Below, one piece after another: positions 25,545 to 33,533 of a stretch of DNA of 64,000 nt (its first letter is position 1; the number at the start of each line of letters is the position of its first letter). The notes beneath the pieces were generated by a model. The model was not told where the DNA came from and ran no database searches. It saw only the letters and a program-made list of their open reading frames with translations. The translations under genes were made by a program, and so were the position numbers. Origin of the DNA: UBA830 sp038146925 (lineage in GTDB: Bacteria > Pseudomonadota > Alphaproteobacteria > MPNO01 > UBA830). The stretch covers positions 62,001 to 126,000 of the forward strand of contig JAYQSP010000010.1 in the NCBI GenBank assembly GCA_038146925.1. Direction: 5' to 3'.

Positions 25545-26549
25545 TTGGACTATCAAGACATCGCCCGACAACTCGAAAATTTGCCGCGGCCCGATCCGGA
25601 TACGGCAGCCAAGGCAGCGGCGCGCGAGGCCAATCTGACCAAGCCCGCCGGCTCGCTCGGCCGGCTGGAAGAACTGTCGGCGTGGTGCGCCGCCTGGCAG
25701 GGTGTGTATCCGCCCAGGCTGGACAGCGTCCGGATTCTCGTTTTTGCCGGCAATCATGGCGTTACCGCGCAGGGCGTGTCTGCGTTTCCGCCGGAGGTCA
25801 CACATCAGATGGTGGCCAATTTCGCGGCCGGGGGTGCTGCCATCAACCAGATTGCCGCCGTGCAGGGCGCTGATCTGCGCGTGATAGATCTCGATCTCGA
25901 TGCGCCGACGGCGGATTTCACCGTCGCGCCGGCAATGACCGAGGCAGACTGCGCCGCCGCGTTCAGCATCGGTTTTGAAGCGGTCGATGCGTCGGTCGAT
26001 GCGCTGATCGTCGGCGAGATGGGAATCGGCAACACTACCGTGGCGGCGGCGCTGTCCTGTGCGTTGTTCGGCGGCGCGCCGGCGGACTGGACCGGGCCCG
26101 GAACCGGGCTCGACGCAGCGGGGATCGCGGTCAAGACGCGCGCGGTGGCGGCGGCGATGGACCTGCACGGCGACGATGTCGGCGATCCGATCGAAGCCCT
26201 GCGCCGTGTCGGCGGGCGGGAACTGGCGGCCATGGCGGGCGCGGTGCTGTCCGCGCGCCGCAACCGGGTGCCGGTCATCCTCGACGGGTTCGTGGCGACC
26301 GCGGCCGTGGCGGTGCTGGAACGCGCCGTTCCGGGCGCGCTCGATCATTGCGTCGCCGGCCATGTGTCGGGCGAACCGGGACACCGGCGGTTGCTGGAAA
26401 AACTCGGCAAGGCGCCGCTGCTCGATCTCGGCATGCGGCTCGGCGAGGCGTCGGGCGCGGCGGTGGCGCTCGGGGTGCTGAGATGCGCGCTGGCCGCGCA
26501 TACCGGCATGGCGACATTCGAAGAGGCGTCCGTCAGCCGCGAAGGATAG
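25545..26549 (+). CDS. cobT: Nicotinate-nucleotide--dimethylbenzimidazole phosphoribosyltransferase
   Basis: A 334-residue enzyme that makes alpha-ribazole phosphate, activating the lower ligand. Motifs are LTKPAGSLGRLEELSAW, VFAGNHGVTAQGVSAFPPEVTHQMV, the conserved GEMGIGNTTVAAAL and LDLGMRLGEASGAAVAL with the catalytic Glu of the EGSGA-like loop. The start is TTG 25545 after GCGGAG; the frame to 25425 lacks conservation and overlaps the cobS start region. It ends 17 bases before the convergent cbtA. Confidence 0.94.
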   Translation: MDYQDIARQLENLPRPDPDTAAKAAAREANLTKPAGSLGRLEELSAWCAAWQGVYPPRLDSVRILVFAGNHGVTAQGVSAFPPEVTHQMVANFAAGGAAINQIAAVQGADLRVIDLDLDAPTADFTVAPAMTEADCAAAFSIGFEAVDASVDALIVGEMGIGNTTVAAALSCALFGGAPADWTGPGTGLDAAGIAVKTRAVAAAMDLHGDDVGDPIEALRRVGGRELAAMAGAVLSARRNRVPVILDGFVATAAVAVLERAVPGALDHCVAGHVSGEPGHRRLLEKLGKAPLLDLGMRLGEASGAAVALGVLRCALAAHTGMATFEEASVSREG

Positions 26550-26565
26550 AAAGGCGCTATTGCCC

Positions 26566-27309
26566 CTAGGCGTCGGCTTCTGCGGCGAAGCGGTTCCAGA
26601 ACGTCCCGGCGAGCCAGCCGGTCACGCACCAGAACACGGCGGCGGTCGCCAGCGACGCGGAGACGAAATGCGCCGCGAGTTCCGGCGGTACCGGCCCGCC
26701 CATGCGGTCGGGCACGGGGGCGCCGATCAGATGCGGCAGGGCGATCACGGCGATGCCGCCGATGGCCCAGGTCGCGCCCGACCGGAAGATCATCATCCAA
26801 AGTCCGATAGCCGTCATTCCGACGCACAGAAACCACCAGAACTGACGGTCGCCAAGAGCGGCGGCCTGGGCGCCCGGCACTTCGGGCGGCAGGCCCAGTG
26901 CCGGCGCCAGACTGACGATTGCAAATCCGGCGAGTCCCCACAGCACGCCGGTCTGCCCTGTTACCGGCCGGCCCGAGAGCGCGAAACAGGCCGTCAGGAT
27001 CAGCGCGAAACCGACGCCGGTCAGCACATTGGCGAGCGACGTATACATCGTGCGTTCCAGGCCTTCCTGCGGCCCCCACGCCTCGCCATCGCCGGAAGCG
27101 GCGGTTGACTTGTCGCCATGCGCGTAAGCCGGCGATACCAGTGTGACGCCTTTTTTCAGCGTACCGTGCTTGTCCGCCGTCTCACCGCCGCCCTCGAACG
27201 TTTCGGCGTGCAGGATGATGGGGGTCGTGGTGAAGTGCTGCACCACGGATATCGCCGCACCGCCCAGAATGCCGGCGATCACGGCGGTAAAGAAAATCCG
27301 CCGGAACAT
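26566..27309 (-). CDS. cbtA: CbtA-type cobalt transporter subunit
   Basis: A 247-residue membrane protein with five predicted membrane segments. Characteristic parts are MFRRIFFTAVIAGILGGAAISVVQ, the phrase TTPIILHAE, ERTMYTSLANVLTGVGFALIL, PALGLPPEVPGAQAA and WFLCVGMTAIGLW. CbtA with CbtB forms a predicted cobalt importer often under cobalamin control. Here it is third in a minus-strand unit: riboswitch, outer-membrane barrel, cbtB, cbtA. The gap to cbtB is 14 bases. Confidence 0.92.
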   Translation of the reverse strand: MFRRIFFTAVIAGILGGAAISVVQHFTTTPIILHAETFEGGGETADKHGTLKKGVTLVSPAYAHGDKSTAASGDGEAWGPQEGLERTMYTSLANVLTGVGFALILTACFALSGRPVTGQTGVLWGLAGFAIVSLAPALGLPPEVPGAQAAALGDRQFWWFLCVGMTAIGLWMMIFRSGATWAIGGIAVIALPHLIGAPVPDRMGGPVPPELAAHFVSASLATAAVFWCVTGWLAGTFWNRFAAEADA

Positions 27310-27323
27310 GTCCGTTTATCCGC

Positions 27324-27512
27324 TCAGTGGCAGGGGAAGGCGAAGGAATGCCGGCTGTCATGCGCGGCATTGTGGATCGTGTCCGAATGCGCGAAGCCGG
27401 TGCCGAGCACCAGAAACGCACCGAGCAGAAGAGCGAGCACCGCCGGCGCCAGAACGTCAGACCGTGCGATTGTTTTCGCGGTTGTTTGATGTGTCTGCTG
27501 CGTCATATCCAA
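27324..27512 (-). CDS. cbtB: CbtB-type cobalt transporter small subunit
   Basis: A 62-residue protein with one membrane helix (LAPAVLALLLGAFLVLGTGF) and a C-terminal His-rich, probably metal-binding tail (HSDTIHNAAHDSRHSFAF-PCH), the hallmark of CbtB. It lies 14 bases upstream of cbtA and 64 bases after the barrel gene. It probably captures cobalt for CbtA. Confidence 0.92.
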   Translation of the reverse strand: MDMTQQTHQTTAKTIARSDVLAPAVLALLLGAFLVLGTGFAHSDTIHNAAHDSRHSFAFPCH

Positions 27513-27576
27513 TCCCTCCGTTGCCCTAGTTTATGCCCGGCAGGGGGGGTGGTGACAAGCCCTCAAACAACATTCC

Positions 27577-28707
27577 TCAGAATTCGATCGCGTACGCGGC
27601 CAGGATGCCCAGCGTGCGGGTTTCCGTGCCGCTGTCTTCCGATACTTTCCATCCGACATCGACCGCGAGGCCAAAATCGAACTCGTAGCCCGCCGACACC
27701 TGGAAGTGGCTATCCGTATTGTTGGCCGTGGTTGTGTTGTCGGTATAGCGCTCCGTCGCCGACAGGGCGAGATTCCAGCCTTTCCAGAGGAACTGGCCCG
27801 CCAGGGTTATATAAGACCGGTCCGACCCGGCGTTTCCGCCCTGATCGATCTGGCGGACGATTTCCGCCAGCGGCTCGAAGGTCAGGTCGCCGCCAAGATC
27901 GAAGCTGGAATACCCGGCGAGGGCGAAGGATTTCTCGTCCGACGCATTACCGACGCCGGCAGCCTGGCGCATGAAGGCCGCATGATAACCGAACTTGCCC
28001 ATGCCGGGGATTTTGCTGCCGTTGACGGCGACGACAAAGGATTTAAACGATTCCGTGTTGCTGAGTCCGCCGTCTTCCTCGCGGGTATCGCCTCTGCCGC
28101 GGAAAAAGGATTCGCTGAATATCGTCGTGTCGGCGAAGAACGTCGCGCCGGAAACAGTGTGATCGCCGTATTCGCCCGAATAGACATTCCAGTCACCGAC
28201 CAGGCCGATGCGTTCCGAAATTTCGTAATCCTCGGAGAGATCCGTGCCATAGACGCCCGGCGCCATGTCCCAGGCGATGCCGAATCCGGCGTTCAGCTTG
28301 CCGGCCTTCGCGCCGAACCGGTCGGCTTCGTATTCGACGAACAGCTCTTCGACATAGAGTCCGATATCTTCGAACGTGCGGTTCTCGAACTGCGACGGCG
28401 ATCCCACGGGTTCGAGAACGGCATGACCGAAAACCGACCATCCCGGGGCCAGCCGGAACGTCGCCGATGGCTCGATCGTTGCGTACAAATCGTTGTTCTG
28501 GTTCGACCGGTCTTCGGATTTATAGGTCCAGTCGTTCTGGAGTTCGAACGCTACCTCGCCGGAGATGCGGTCGGACAGGATTTGCGCCCCGGCAGGAAAG
28601 GCGGCGCCAAACGCCACCATGGCAAACGCCAGAAACACGCCTCGCAGCGCGAACCGCGTATCAGTATGTGAAAGGCCCCTTGGGCCGAAGAAACAATGCA
28701 ACCGCAC
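27577..28707 (-). CDS. Outer-membrane beta-barrel (porin-like) protein under B12 riboswitch control
   Basis: A 376-residue protein with a signal peptide (core GVFLAFAMVAFGAAF, cleavage near AGAQ). The barrel sequence is of alternating strands rich in Gly, Tyr, Asp and Asn, ending in a typical barrel C-terminus (TLGILAAYAIEF, terminal Phe). No TonB box, plug domain or BtuB signature is seen, so it is probably a passive channel. GTG 28707 is preferred: GGGAGG lies 7 bases upstream, whereas the first GTG (28713) is too close. It directly follows a cobalamin riboswitch and precedes cbtB-cbtA, so it is a candidate outer-membrane entry route for cobalt or a corrinoid; that role is inference. Confidence 0.83.
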   Translation of the reverse strand: MRLHCFFGPRGLSHTDTRFALRGVFLAFAMVAFGAAFPAGAQILSDRISGEVAFELQNDWTYKSEDRSNQNNDLYATIEPSATFRLAPGWSVFGHAVLEPVGSPSQFENRTFEDIGLYVEELFVEYEADRFGAKAGKLNAGFGIAWDMAPGVYGTDLSEDYEISERIGLVGDWNVYSGEYGDHTVSGATFFADTTIFSESFFRGRGDTREEDGGLSNTESFKSFVVAVNGSKIPGMGKFGYHAAFMRQAAGVGNASDEKSFALAGYSSFDLGGDLTFEPLAEIVRQIDQGGNAGSDRSYITLAGQFLWKGWNLALSATERYTDNTTTANNTDSHFQVSAGYEFDFGLAVDVGWKVSEDSGTETRTLGILAAYAIEF

Positions 28708-28731
28708 TGGCACACCTCCCGTGTAAAATAT

Positions 28732-28910
28732 CCGGCAGCAGGTATCCTGGCTTGCGGGTCTTGATGCTCGGGCCGCCTTCCCGGTCTCCCAGTGGCATAT
28801 GGCCCGGCACTCGCCGCCTACAGTTGCGGGGGCAGCCCCGGATTTGGCGCCGACGAATCTGACGACCCCGTACCGGGTTCCCTGTGCTTCCTTTCGGAAA
28901 CCACCGGTCG
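28732..28910 (-). promoter_or_regulatory. Cobalamin (B12) riboswitch upstream of the barrel-cbtB-cbtA unit
   Basis: Read on the minus strand, this has the full set of adenosylcobalamin riboswitch signatures: GGTTTCCGAAAGGAAGC at the 5' end, CCGGGGCTGCCCCCGCAACTG in the core, GCCACTGGGAGACCGGGAAGG, and the B12 box AAGCCAGGATACCTGC near the 3' end. It ends about 25 bases before the GTG start, so it probably represses translation or transcription of the outer-membrane channel and cbtBA when cobalamin is plentiful. Confidence 0.95.
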
Positions 28911-28964
28911 ATCTCTCTCTAACTAAAGCGCGTCAGGTGGAAATGTCAATCGTATCAAATGGGA

Positions 28965-29738
28965 TTATATTGCCTGACCTGGTTTTTTTGACCGGATGCC
29001 CAGACCTATCCGGTAAACTACCGCAACCACCGCAAAGGAAAACACCATCACCGGACCCGCGGGAAGGTCGCGCAACGTCGCAATGGCGATGCCCATCACA
29101 ACAGCCAGTACGCCGGCAATCATTCCGGCGACGGCCTTGCTCCCGGTCATCGTGTTCACGGCGAGCGCCGGCAGGATCAGGCTGGCAAAGACGACATAGA
29201 CCCCGACGAGCTGGACCGATGCCGTCACGACCAGCGCAAACAGCATGAAAAAACCGAGGCCGGAACGGACGCGCGGCACACCGAACCAGACCGCCAGGGC
29301 GACGACGTATAGCGGCATAAAAGCGAGAATTTCCGACCAGGATATGAACAGCATCTGGCCGGACAGAATGTGCTGGATCTCTTCGCCGCCGTGCGGGTGA
29401 TCGGCGAGGGCCAGCAAAACCGCCGATGCGGCAAGAATGAAGCATGACCCGATGATCGCTTCCTGTTCATCGGGAACGACCCGCTCGATCCAGCGGAAAA
29501 ACGCGGCGGCGGCAAGCGCGGCGATGCCCGCGGCGATCTGCGTCTGGCTCCACGACGGTTCGTGCAGCCAGATCGCTGTCAGCACGACGCATAGGCCCGC
29601 AATCTGCGCAATCGCCAGGTCGATAAAGATAATGCCGCGGCGCAGGACTTCGATGCCCAGAACGCTGTGGATCAGGGCGATCGTCAGTCCTGCTGCAGCG
29701 GCCGGTAGAACAATTTCAAACGCTTCAAGACCCTGCAT
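28965..29738 (-). CDS. Zinc-type ABC transporter permease (ABC-3 family)
   Basis: A 257-residue permease with seven to eight hydrophobic segments. Key parts are HSVLGIEVLRRGIIFIDLAIAQIAGL and the signature SVQLVGVYVVFASLILPALAV. The cytoplasmic loop LADHPHGGEEIQHILSGQM carries His residues that may bind metal. Its start overlaps the binding-protein gene by 14 bases. It is the last gene of a Zur-type unit; no ATPase gene follows, as the next element is the B12 riboswitch. It may use an ATPase encoded elsewhere, possibly the one at 10851-11654. Confidence 0.88.
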   Translation of the reverse strand: MQGLEAFEIVLPAAAAGLTIALIHSVLGIEVLRRGIIFIDLAIAQIAGLCVVLTAIWLHEPSWSQTQIAAGIAALAAAAFFRWIERVVPDEQEAIIGSCFILAASAVLLALADHPHGGEEIQHILSGQMLFISWSEILAFMPLYVVALAVWFGVPRVRSGLGFFMLFALVVTASVQLVGVYVVFASLILPALAVNTMTGSKAVAGMIAGVLAVVMGIAIATLRDLPAGPVMVFSFAVVAVVYRIGLGIRSKKPGQAI

Positions 29739-30642
29739 GTGCTCCTTCTAGCAGGGTTATCGTGCGGTCGAAAAGATCGACCAGCGCGCCTGCCGGTGCG
29801 TTTCTTTCCACCGTGTAAGGCAGCTCCACCTGCGGTATGCCGGTCTTGGCAGACAGCCATTCGGCTCCATCCTTCGGGTCGTACGGTGCCCGCAGTATGG
29901 CCTTTACGTTCCCCGATCTGGCGGTGCTAAGGAGACCGTTGAGGTGGGATACCGTTGGCGGGATGCCGGGTTTTATTTCAAGCGTTGCGACTTCTTTCAG
30001 CCCCATCCAGTCGAACAGATAGGAAAAAGACTTGTGATGCACGATCACCGGCATGCCGGCGAGTTTCTTCACGCGGGGTTTCCATCTGTCCAGAGCCGCG
30101 CGCCAGGATTTACCGAATGCCGATAGCCGGTCCCGGTAATAGGCGGCGTTGTCGGGGTCCAGCACGGCCATGCGTCGGCTGAGTTCCTTCGCAATGACGA
30201 GAACGTTTTCCGGATTCAGATGCACATGCGGATTGCCGCCCGGGTGAATGTCACCGAGGCTGCGGTCCACGACGGCCGGTTTTTCCAGCACCGGCACCTG
30301 TTCGGCCGCCATCAGATAGCCGGTTGCGCCGGGTTGTACGCCGGCGCGTGCGCCTCGTTGCAGCAGCAAGGGCAACCAGCCGACCTCCAGATCGGCACCC
30401 GAACAGAACACCAGATCCGCGCGGCGGATGCGGGCGATCAGGCTCGGCTTCGCCCTGATGTGATGCGGATCCTGGCGCGCGTGCGTGGCGGAATAGGCAT
30501 CCACCTTGTCGCCGCCGACATCGCGGGCAAGCGCCGCCCATTCCGGTTCACAGGCGAAAACACGCAGGTCGGCCGCGGCGGGGGATGACAGTGTCATCCC
30601 CCAACCGACAAGTAACAACGCTATGGTTGTTTTCTTCATCAT
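29725..30642 (-). CDS. Zinc ABC transporter substrate-binding protein (ZnuA-like)
   Basis: A 305-residue periplasmic binding protein (signal peptide MMKKTTIALLLVGWGMTL... PAAA). Likely metal ligands are His in THARQDPHHIRAKPS, His in GNPHVHLNPEN and His in VIVHHKSFSYLFDWMG, with an acidic residue in the C-terminal lobe. The segment DIHPGGNPHVHLNP is typical of the zinc branch. The gene sits nine bases after the porin gene and overlaps the permease. It belongs to a unit preceded by two Zur-like palindromes, so zinc is the expected substrate. Confidence 0.88.
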   Translation of the reverse strand: MMKKTTIALLLVGWGMTLSSPAAADLRVFACEPEWAALARDVGGDKVDAYSATHARQDPHHIRAKPSLIARIRRADLVFCSGADLEVGWLPLLLQRGARAGVQPGATGYLMAAEQVPVLEKPAVVDRSLGDIHPGGNPHVHLNPENVLVIAKELSRRMAVLDPDNAAYYRDRLSAFGKSWRAALDRWKPRVKKLAGMPVIVHHKSFSYLFDWMGLKEVATLEIKPGIPPTVSHLNGLLSTARSGNVKAILRAPYDPKDGAEWLSAKTGIPQVELPYTVERNAPAGALVDLFDRTITLLEGAHAGS

Positions 30643-30650
30643 GACAGTGC

Positions 30651-31994
30651 TCAGAACGGATGCGCGCCGTGGGCGCCGATGCTCATGATGTACTGCACCA
30701 AGAACTGATTATCCACCGGTCCGGTGTTCAGGTCCTCGCGGTTGTACTGAACGCGGATGCGGCCGTACTCGCTGTTGGTCCAGTCGCCCATGATCGACAC
30801 CGAGCTCGGGTCGTGGCCCTGCGCATCGATCGCGGTGCCTGCGAAGCCCGCAGCGGTGCCCGGCGCGTCCATTCGCGAATACCGCGCGCCCACCCGCCAG
30901 GCCGGCGCGAACTTGTAGACCGCCTGCGTGTACCAGCCGAACGAGGAATCATCGAACGCCAGCGGCCCGCCACCCGTGTTGTAGGTGCCGTCTTCGTCGC
31001 GGATGAAGATCTCGCCCTGCAGGATGAGCTCCTGGTCTTTCGCGTTGCCGGTCGGCGCCCACGTATAGCGGACATCCGCGCCATACAGATGCGAATTGCC
31101 GACGAACGTGACCGTGCTCTCGTTGGTCGTGCGACCGTTCACGTCGCTGTACATCTTGTATGCGCCGATCCGCCAGCTCTGGTCGTCGCCGATATCGCCG
31201 CCGGTGCGGGCATAGGCGGACCAGCCGCCGAAGCCGCTGACCGAACCGCCGGACGGGAAGTCGTCGCCCCGGAACAGGCCGCCGCCGATTTCGAAGTAGT
31301 GATCCGTCGGCAGAACGTAGGAAAGCTCCGCGCCGTCGTCATTGAACGCCTTGTTCAGATAAACCCGGTAGGGCAGGGGCCGGTCCGCGAAATCGTCGGA
31401 ATGGGCGTGCTGTTCGTTCAGATAACCGAAAGTCCAGAAGGCACGGCCCGCTTTCAGGCGCGCGCCGTCCGGCAAACCGATCCCCGGAAGCGTCTGAATA
31501 TAGGCTTCTTCCAGTTCGATCTTGTCCTCGCCGTCTTCGCGCACGATGGCCGCCGTCAGGCTGCCGTAGAACTTGTCGTCGACATTGGCGGAAAAGTTGA
31601 ACTCCGATTCGTCGATCGACAGACCTTCGCTGCCGCGTTCGCCTTCCTCGCCGATGGCGAAACCGGCGATATCGCCGGCGGATTTGCGCGAAAAGCCCGA
31701 TACCCGACCGTTAAGAATAAGGCCGATGGACGGGTTGAAGGAATTGTCCTTGATGTCGCGGCCACTGCCGGCGGGCGTCTTGTCCTTGGCGGATTGTTGG
31801 CTTTTCTTCGATTCGAGCGCCTTGATCTTTGCCTCGAGTTCCGCGGTGCGGCGCTCGTAAGCATCTTTCAGCGCCTTGATCTCTTCCATGATCGCGGCGG
31901 AGTCGACGTTGCCTTGCGCCATCGCCTGTGGCGACAGGGCAAGTCCGACCGCAACGGCGATTGCCGCCGCCGGCCGGCGTATTTGGGTAGTCAT
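30651..31994 (-). CDS. Outer-membrane porin with N-terminal coiled coil, zinc-regulon type
   Basis: A 447-residue outer-membrane protein. It has a signal peptide (AAAIAVAVGLALSPQAMAQ), a coiled-coil segment (about residues 33-65: EEIKALKDAYERRTAELEAKIKALES), then a barrel with repeated Gly/Tyr/Asp strands and the C-terminal phrase SIGAHGAHPF ending in Phe. The architecture recalls OprO/P-like or coiled-coil trimeric porins. It is the first gene after two Zur-like boxes and heads a unit with a zinc-binding protein and permease, so it probably serves zinc passage across the outer membrane. The His near the C-terminus is unusual for a barrel end. Confidence 0.82.
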   Translation of the reverse strand: MTTQIRRPAAAIAVAVGLALSPQAMAQGNVDSAAIMEEIKALKDAYERRTAELEAKIKALESKKSQQSAKDKTPAGSGRDIKDNSFNPSIGLILNGRVSGFSRKSAGDIAGFAIGEEGERGSEGLSIDESEFNFSANVDDKFYGSLTAAIVREDGEDKIELEEAYIQTLPGIGLPDGARLKAGRAFWTFGYLNEQHAHSDDFADRPLPYRVYLNKAFNDDGAELSYVLPTDHYFEIGGGLFRGDDFPSGGSVSGFGGWSAYARTGGDIGDDQSWRIGAYKMYSDVNGRTTNESTVTFVGNSHLYGADVRYTWAPTGNAKDQELILQGEIFIRDEDGTYNTGGGPLAFDDSSFGWYTQAVYKFAPAWRVGARYSRMDAPGTAAGFAGTAIDAQGHDPSSVSIMGDWTNSEYGRIRVQYNREDLNTGPVDNQFLVQYIMSIGAHGAHPF

Positions 31995-32061
31995 CGGTAG
32001 CCTCCTATTTGGCAGGTGGGTTGTGGCGCCGGATTGGCGCGGTACGTAAAACGGTTCGCAA

Positions 32062-32095
32062 TGTTATAATATAACAAAATATAATGTTATAACAT
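32062..32095 (-). promoter_or_regulatory. Two Zur-box-like palindromes
   Basis: Two palindromes lie 70-100 bases upstream of the porin start in an AT-rich island. One is TGTTATAATATAACA (32062-32076), perfect 7-1-7; the other is ATGTTATAACAT (32084-32095), a perfect 12-mer. They match the GTTATAATATAAC pattern described for proteobacterial Zur, supporting zinc-dependent repression of the porin-binding protein-permease unit. Confidence 0.82.
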
Positions 32096-32224
32096 AACCT
32101 TCTCATAAACCATGTGCAATCGCCGGTCGCGATAATCCTCGCTGCACTGCGTCGTGTCGGATCGGGCCGATTCGATACCCGACTTCCGGACCTTTCCGAT
32201 CCCTTGCCGCGCTCGCCGCTCTTC

Positions 32225-32400
32225 GTTACCGTGCGACTGCCGACGAACCCGGGAACGGGGAAGGATGTCCGCATCCCGACCCCGGCTGCCCCCGCAACTG
32301 TGAACGGTCAGTTCGTCCCAACGGCGCCACGGCGGCACATCCGCTGGAAGGCCGGGACAGAATGACGACCCGTGAGCCAGGAGACCGGACGCCGGCCGTA
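32225..32400 (+). promoter_or_regulatory. Cobalamin (B12) riboswitch upstream of cobW-cobN
   Basis: The plus strand shows the core GGCTGCCCCCGCAACTGTGA at 32284-32303, an upstream GGGAACGGGGAAGG helix, CCGCTGGAAGGCCGGGA and the B12 box GTGAGCCAGGAGACCGG at 32372-32388. It ends about 85 bases before cobW ATG 32486. It most likely turns off the cobW-cobN-cobO-cobQ genes when cobalamin is abundant. Confidence 0.93.
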
Positions 32401-32485
32401 TCGCTTATCCGCGGGCCGGGGTGTGTTCGCGAACGGCAACCGGCGATGCGTGTTTGATGTATTCCGCGGAGGAGGCGGACACGGC

Positions 32486-33532
32486 ATGGCACTCGCCCGA
32501 AAAATTCCCGCGACCGTCGTCACCGGTTTTCTCGGCGCCGGCAAGACCACGATGATCCGCAACCTGATCGAACAGGCCAACGGCAGGAAACTGGCGCTGG
32601 TCATCAACGAATTCGGCGATCTCGCCGTCGACGGCGAACTGCTAAAGGGCTGCGGCAACCCGGACTGCACCGACGACGATATCTTCGAGCTCGCCAATGG
32701 CTGCATCTGCTGCACAGTGGCCGACGATTTTCTGCCCACCATTCAAAAGATCCTCGACCGCGACGATCCGCCCGACCACATCGTGATCGAGACGTCGGGG
32801 CTGGCATTGCCGAAACCGCTGGTCCAGGCCTTCGGCTGGCCCGAGGTCCGCACCCGGGTGACGGTCGACGGCGTCGTCGCCGTGCTCGACGGGCCCGCGG
32901 TCGCCGACGGCCGCTTCGCCGACGATCCTGACCGGGTCGATGCGATGCGCGCCGCCGACGAGGAACTCGACCACGAAAGCCCGCTGCACGAACTTTACGA
33001 AGACCAGCTTGCCTGCGCCGATCTGGTGCTGCTGAACAAGACCGATTTGATGGACGCCGACGCGGTCGAACAGGTCGCCGGCGAGGTCGGTGGCCGGCTG
33101 CGCGACGGCGTGCGCATGGTGAAGACCGCCAACGGCGTCATCGATACAGGCGTGTTGCTGGGTATCGAGGCGGCGGCGGAAGACGATCTCGCCGCCCGCC
33201 CGTCGCATCACGACGCCGAGGACGATCACGACCATGACGATTTCGACAGTTTCGAGGTCGCAATCCCCGACATCGGATCGCCCGATGCGCTGATGGAACG
33301 TCTGAAAGCGGTCATCGCGGCGCATGATATTCTCCGCGTCAAAGGCTTCGTGCATGTGCCCGGCAAGGATATGCGCCTGATCGTCCAGGGCGTCGGCGCA
33401 CGCCTGCAGCAGCATTTCGACCGTCCGTGGGAAGACGGCGAGCCGCGCGAAACGCGGCTGGTCGTGATCGGGCTGACCGGATTCGACAGGGCCGCCATCG
33501 CCGCCGCGCTCGACGGCGTCGCGAAAGGCTGA
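32486..33532 (+). CDS. cobW: CobW-type GTP-binding metallochaperone
   Basis: A 348-residue G3E GTPase thought to deliver cobalt to the CobN chelatase. Motifs are Walker A GFLGAGKT (14-21), the metal-binding ELANGCICCTVAD (CxCC), DHIVIETSGLALP, the base-specificity loop LLNKTDL and a His/Asp-rich linker HHDAEDDHDHDDFDS before the CobW C-terminal domain. ATG 32486 has GGAGG at 32469-32473. The gene ends one base before cobN, and a B12 riboswitch lies upstream. Confidence 0.95.
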   Translation: MALARKIPATVVTGFLGAGKTTMIRNLIEQANGRKLALVINEFGDLAVDGELLKGCGNPDCTDDDIFELANGCICCTVADDFLPTIQKILDRDDPPDHIVIETSGLALPKPLVQAFGWPEVRTRVTVDGVVAVLDGPAVADGRFADDPDRVDAMRAADEELDHESPLHELYEDQLACADLVLLNKTDLMDADAVEQVAGEVGGRLRDGVRMVKTANGVIDTGVLLGIEAAAEDDLAARPSHHDAEDDHDHDDFDSFEVAIPDIGSPDALMERLKAVIAAHDILRVKGFVHVPGKDMRLIVQGVGARLQQHFDRPWEDGEPRETRLVVIGLTGFDRAAIAAALDGVAKG

Positions 33533-33533
33533 C

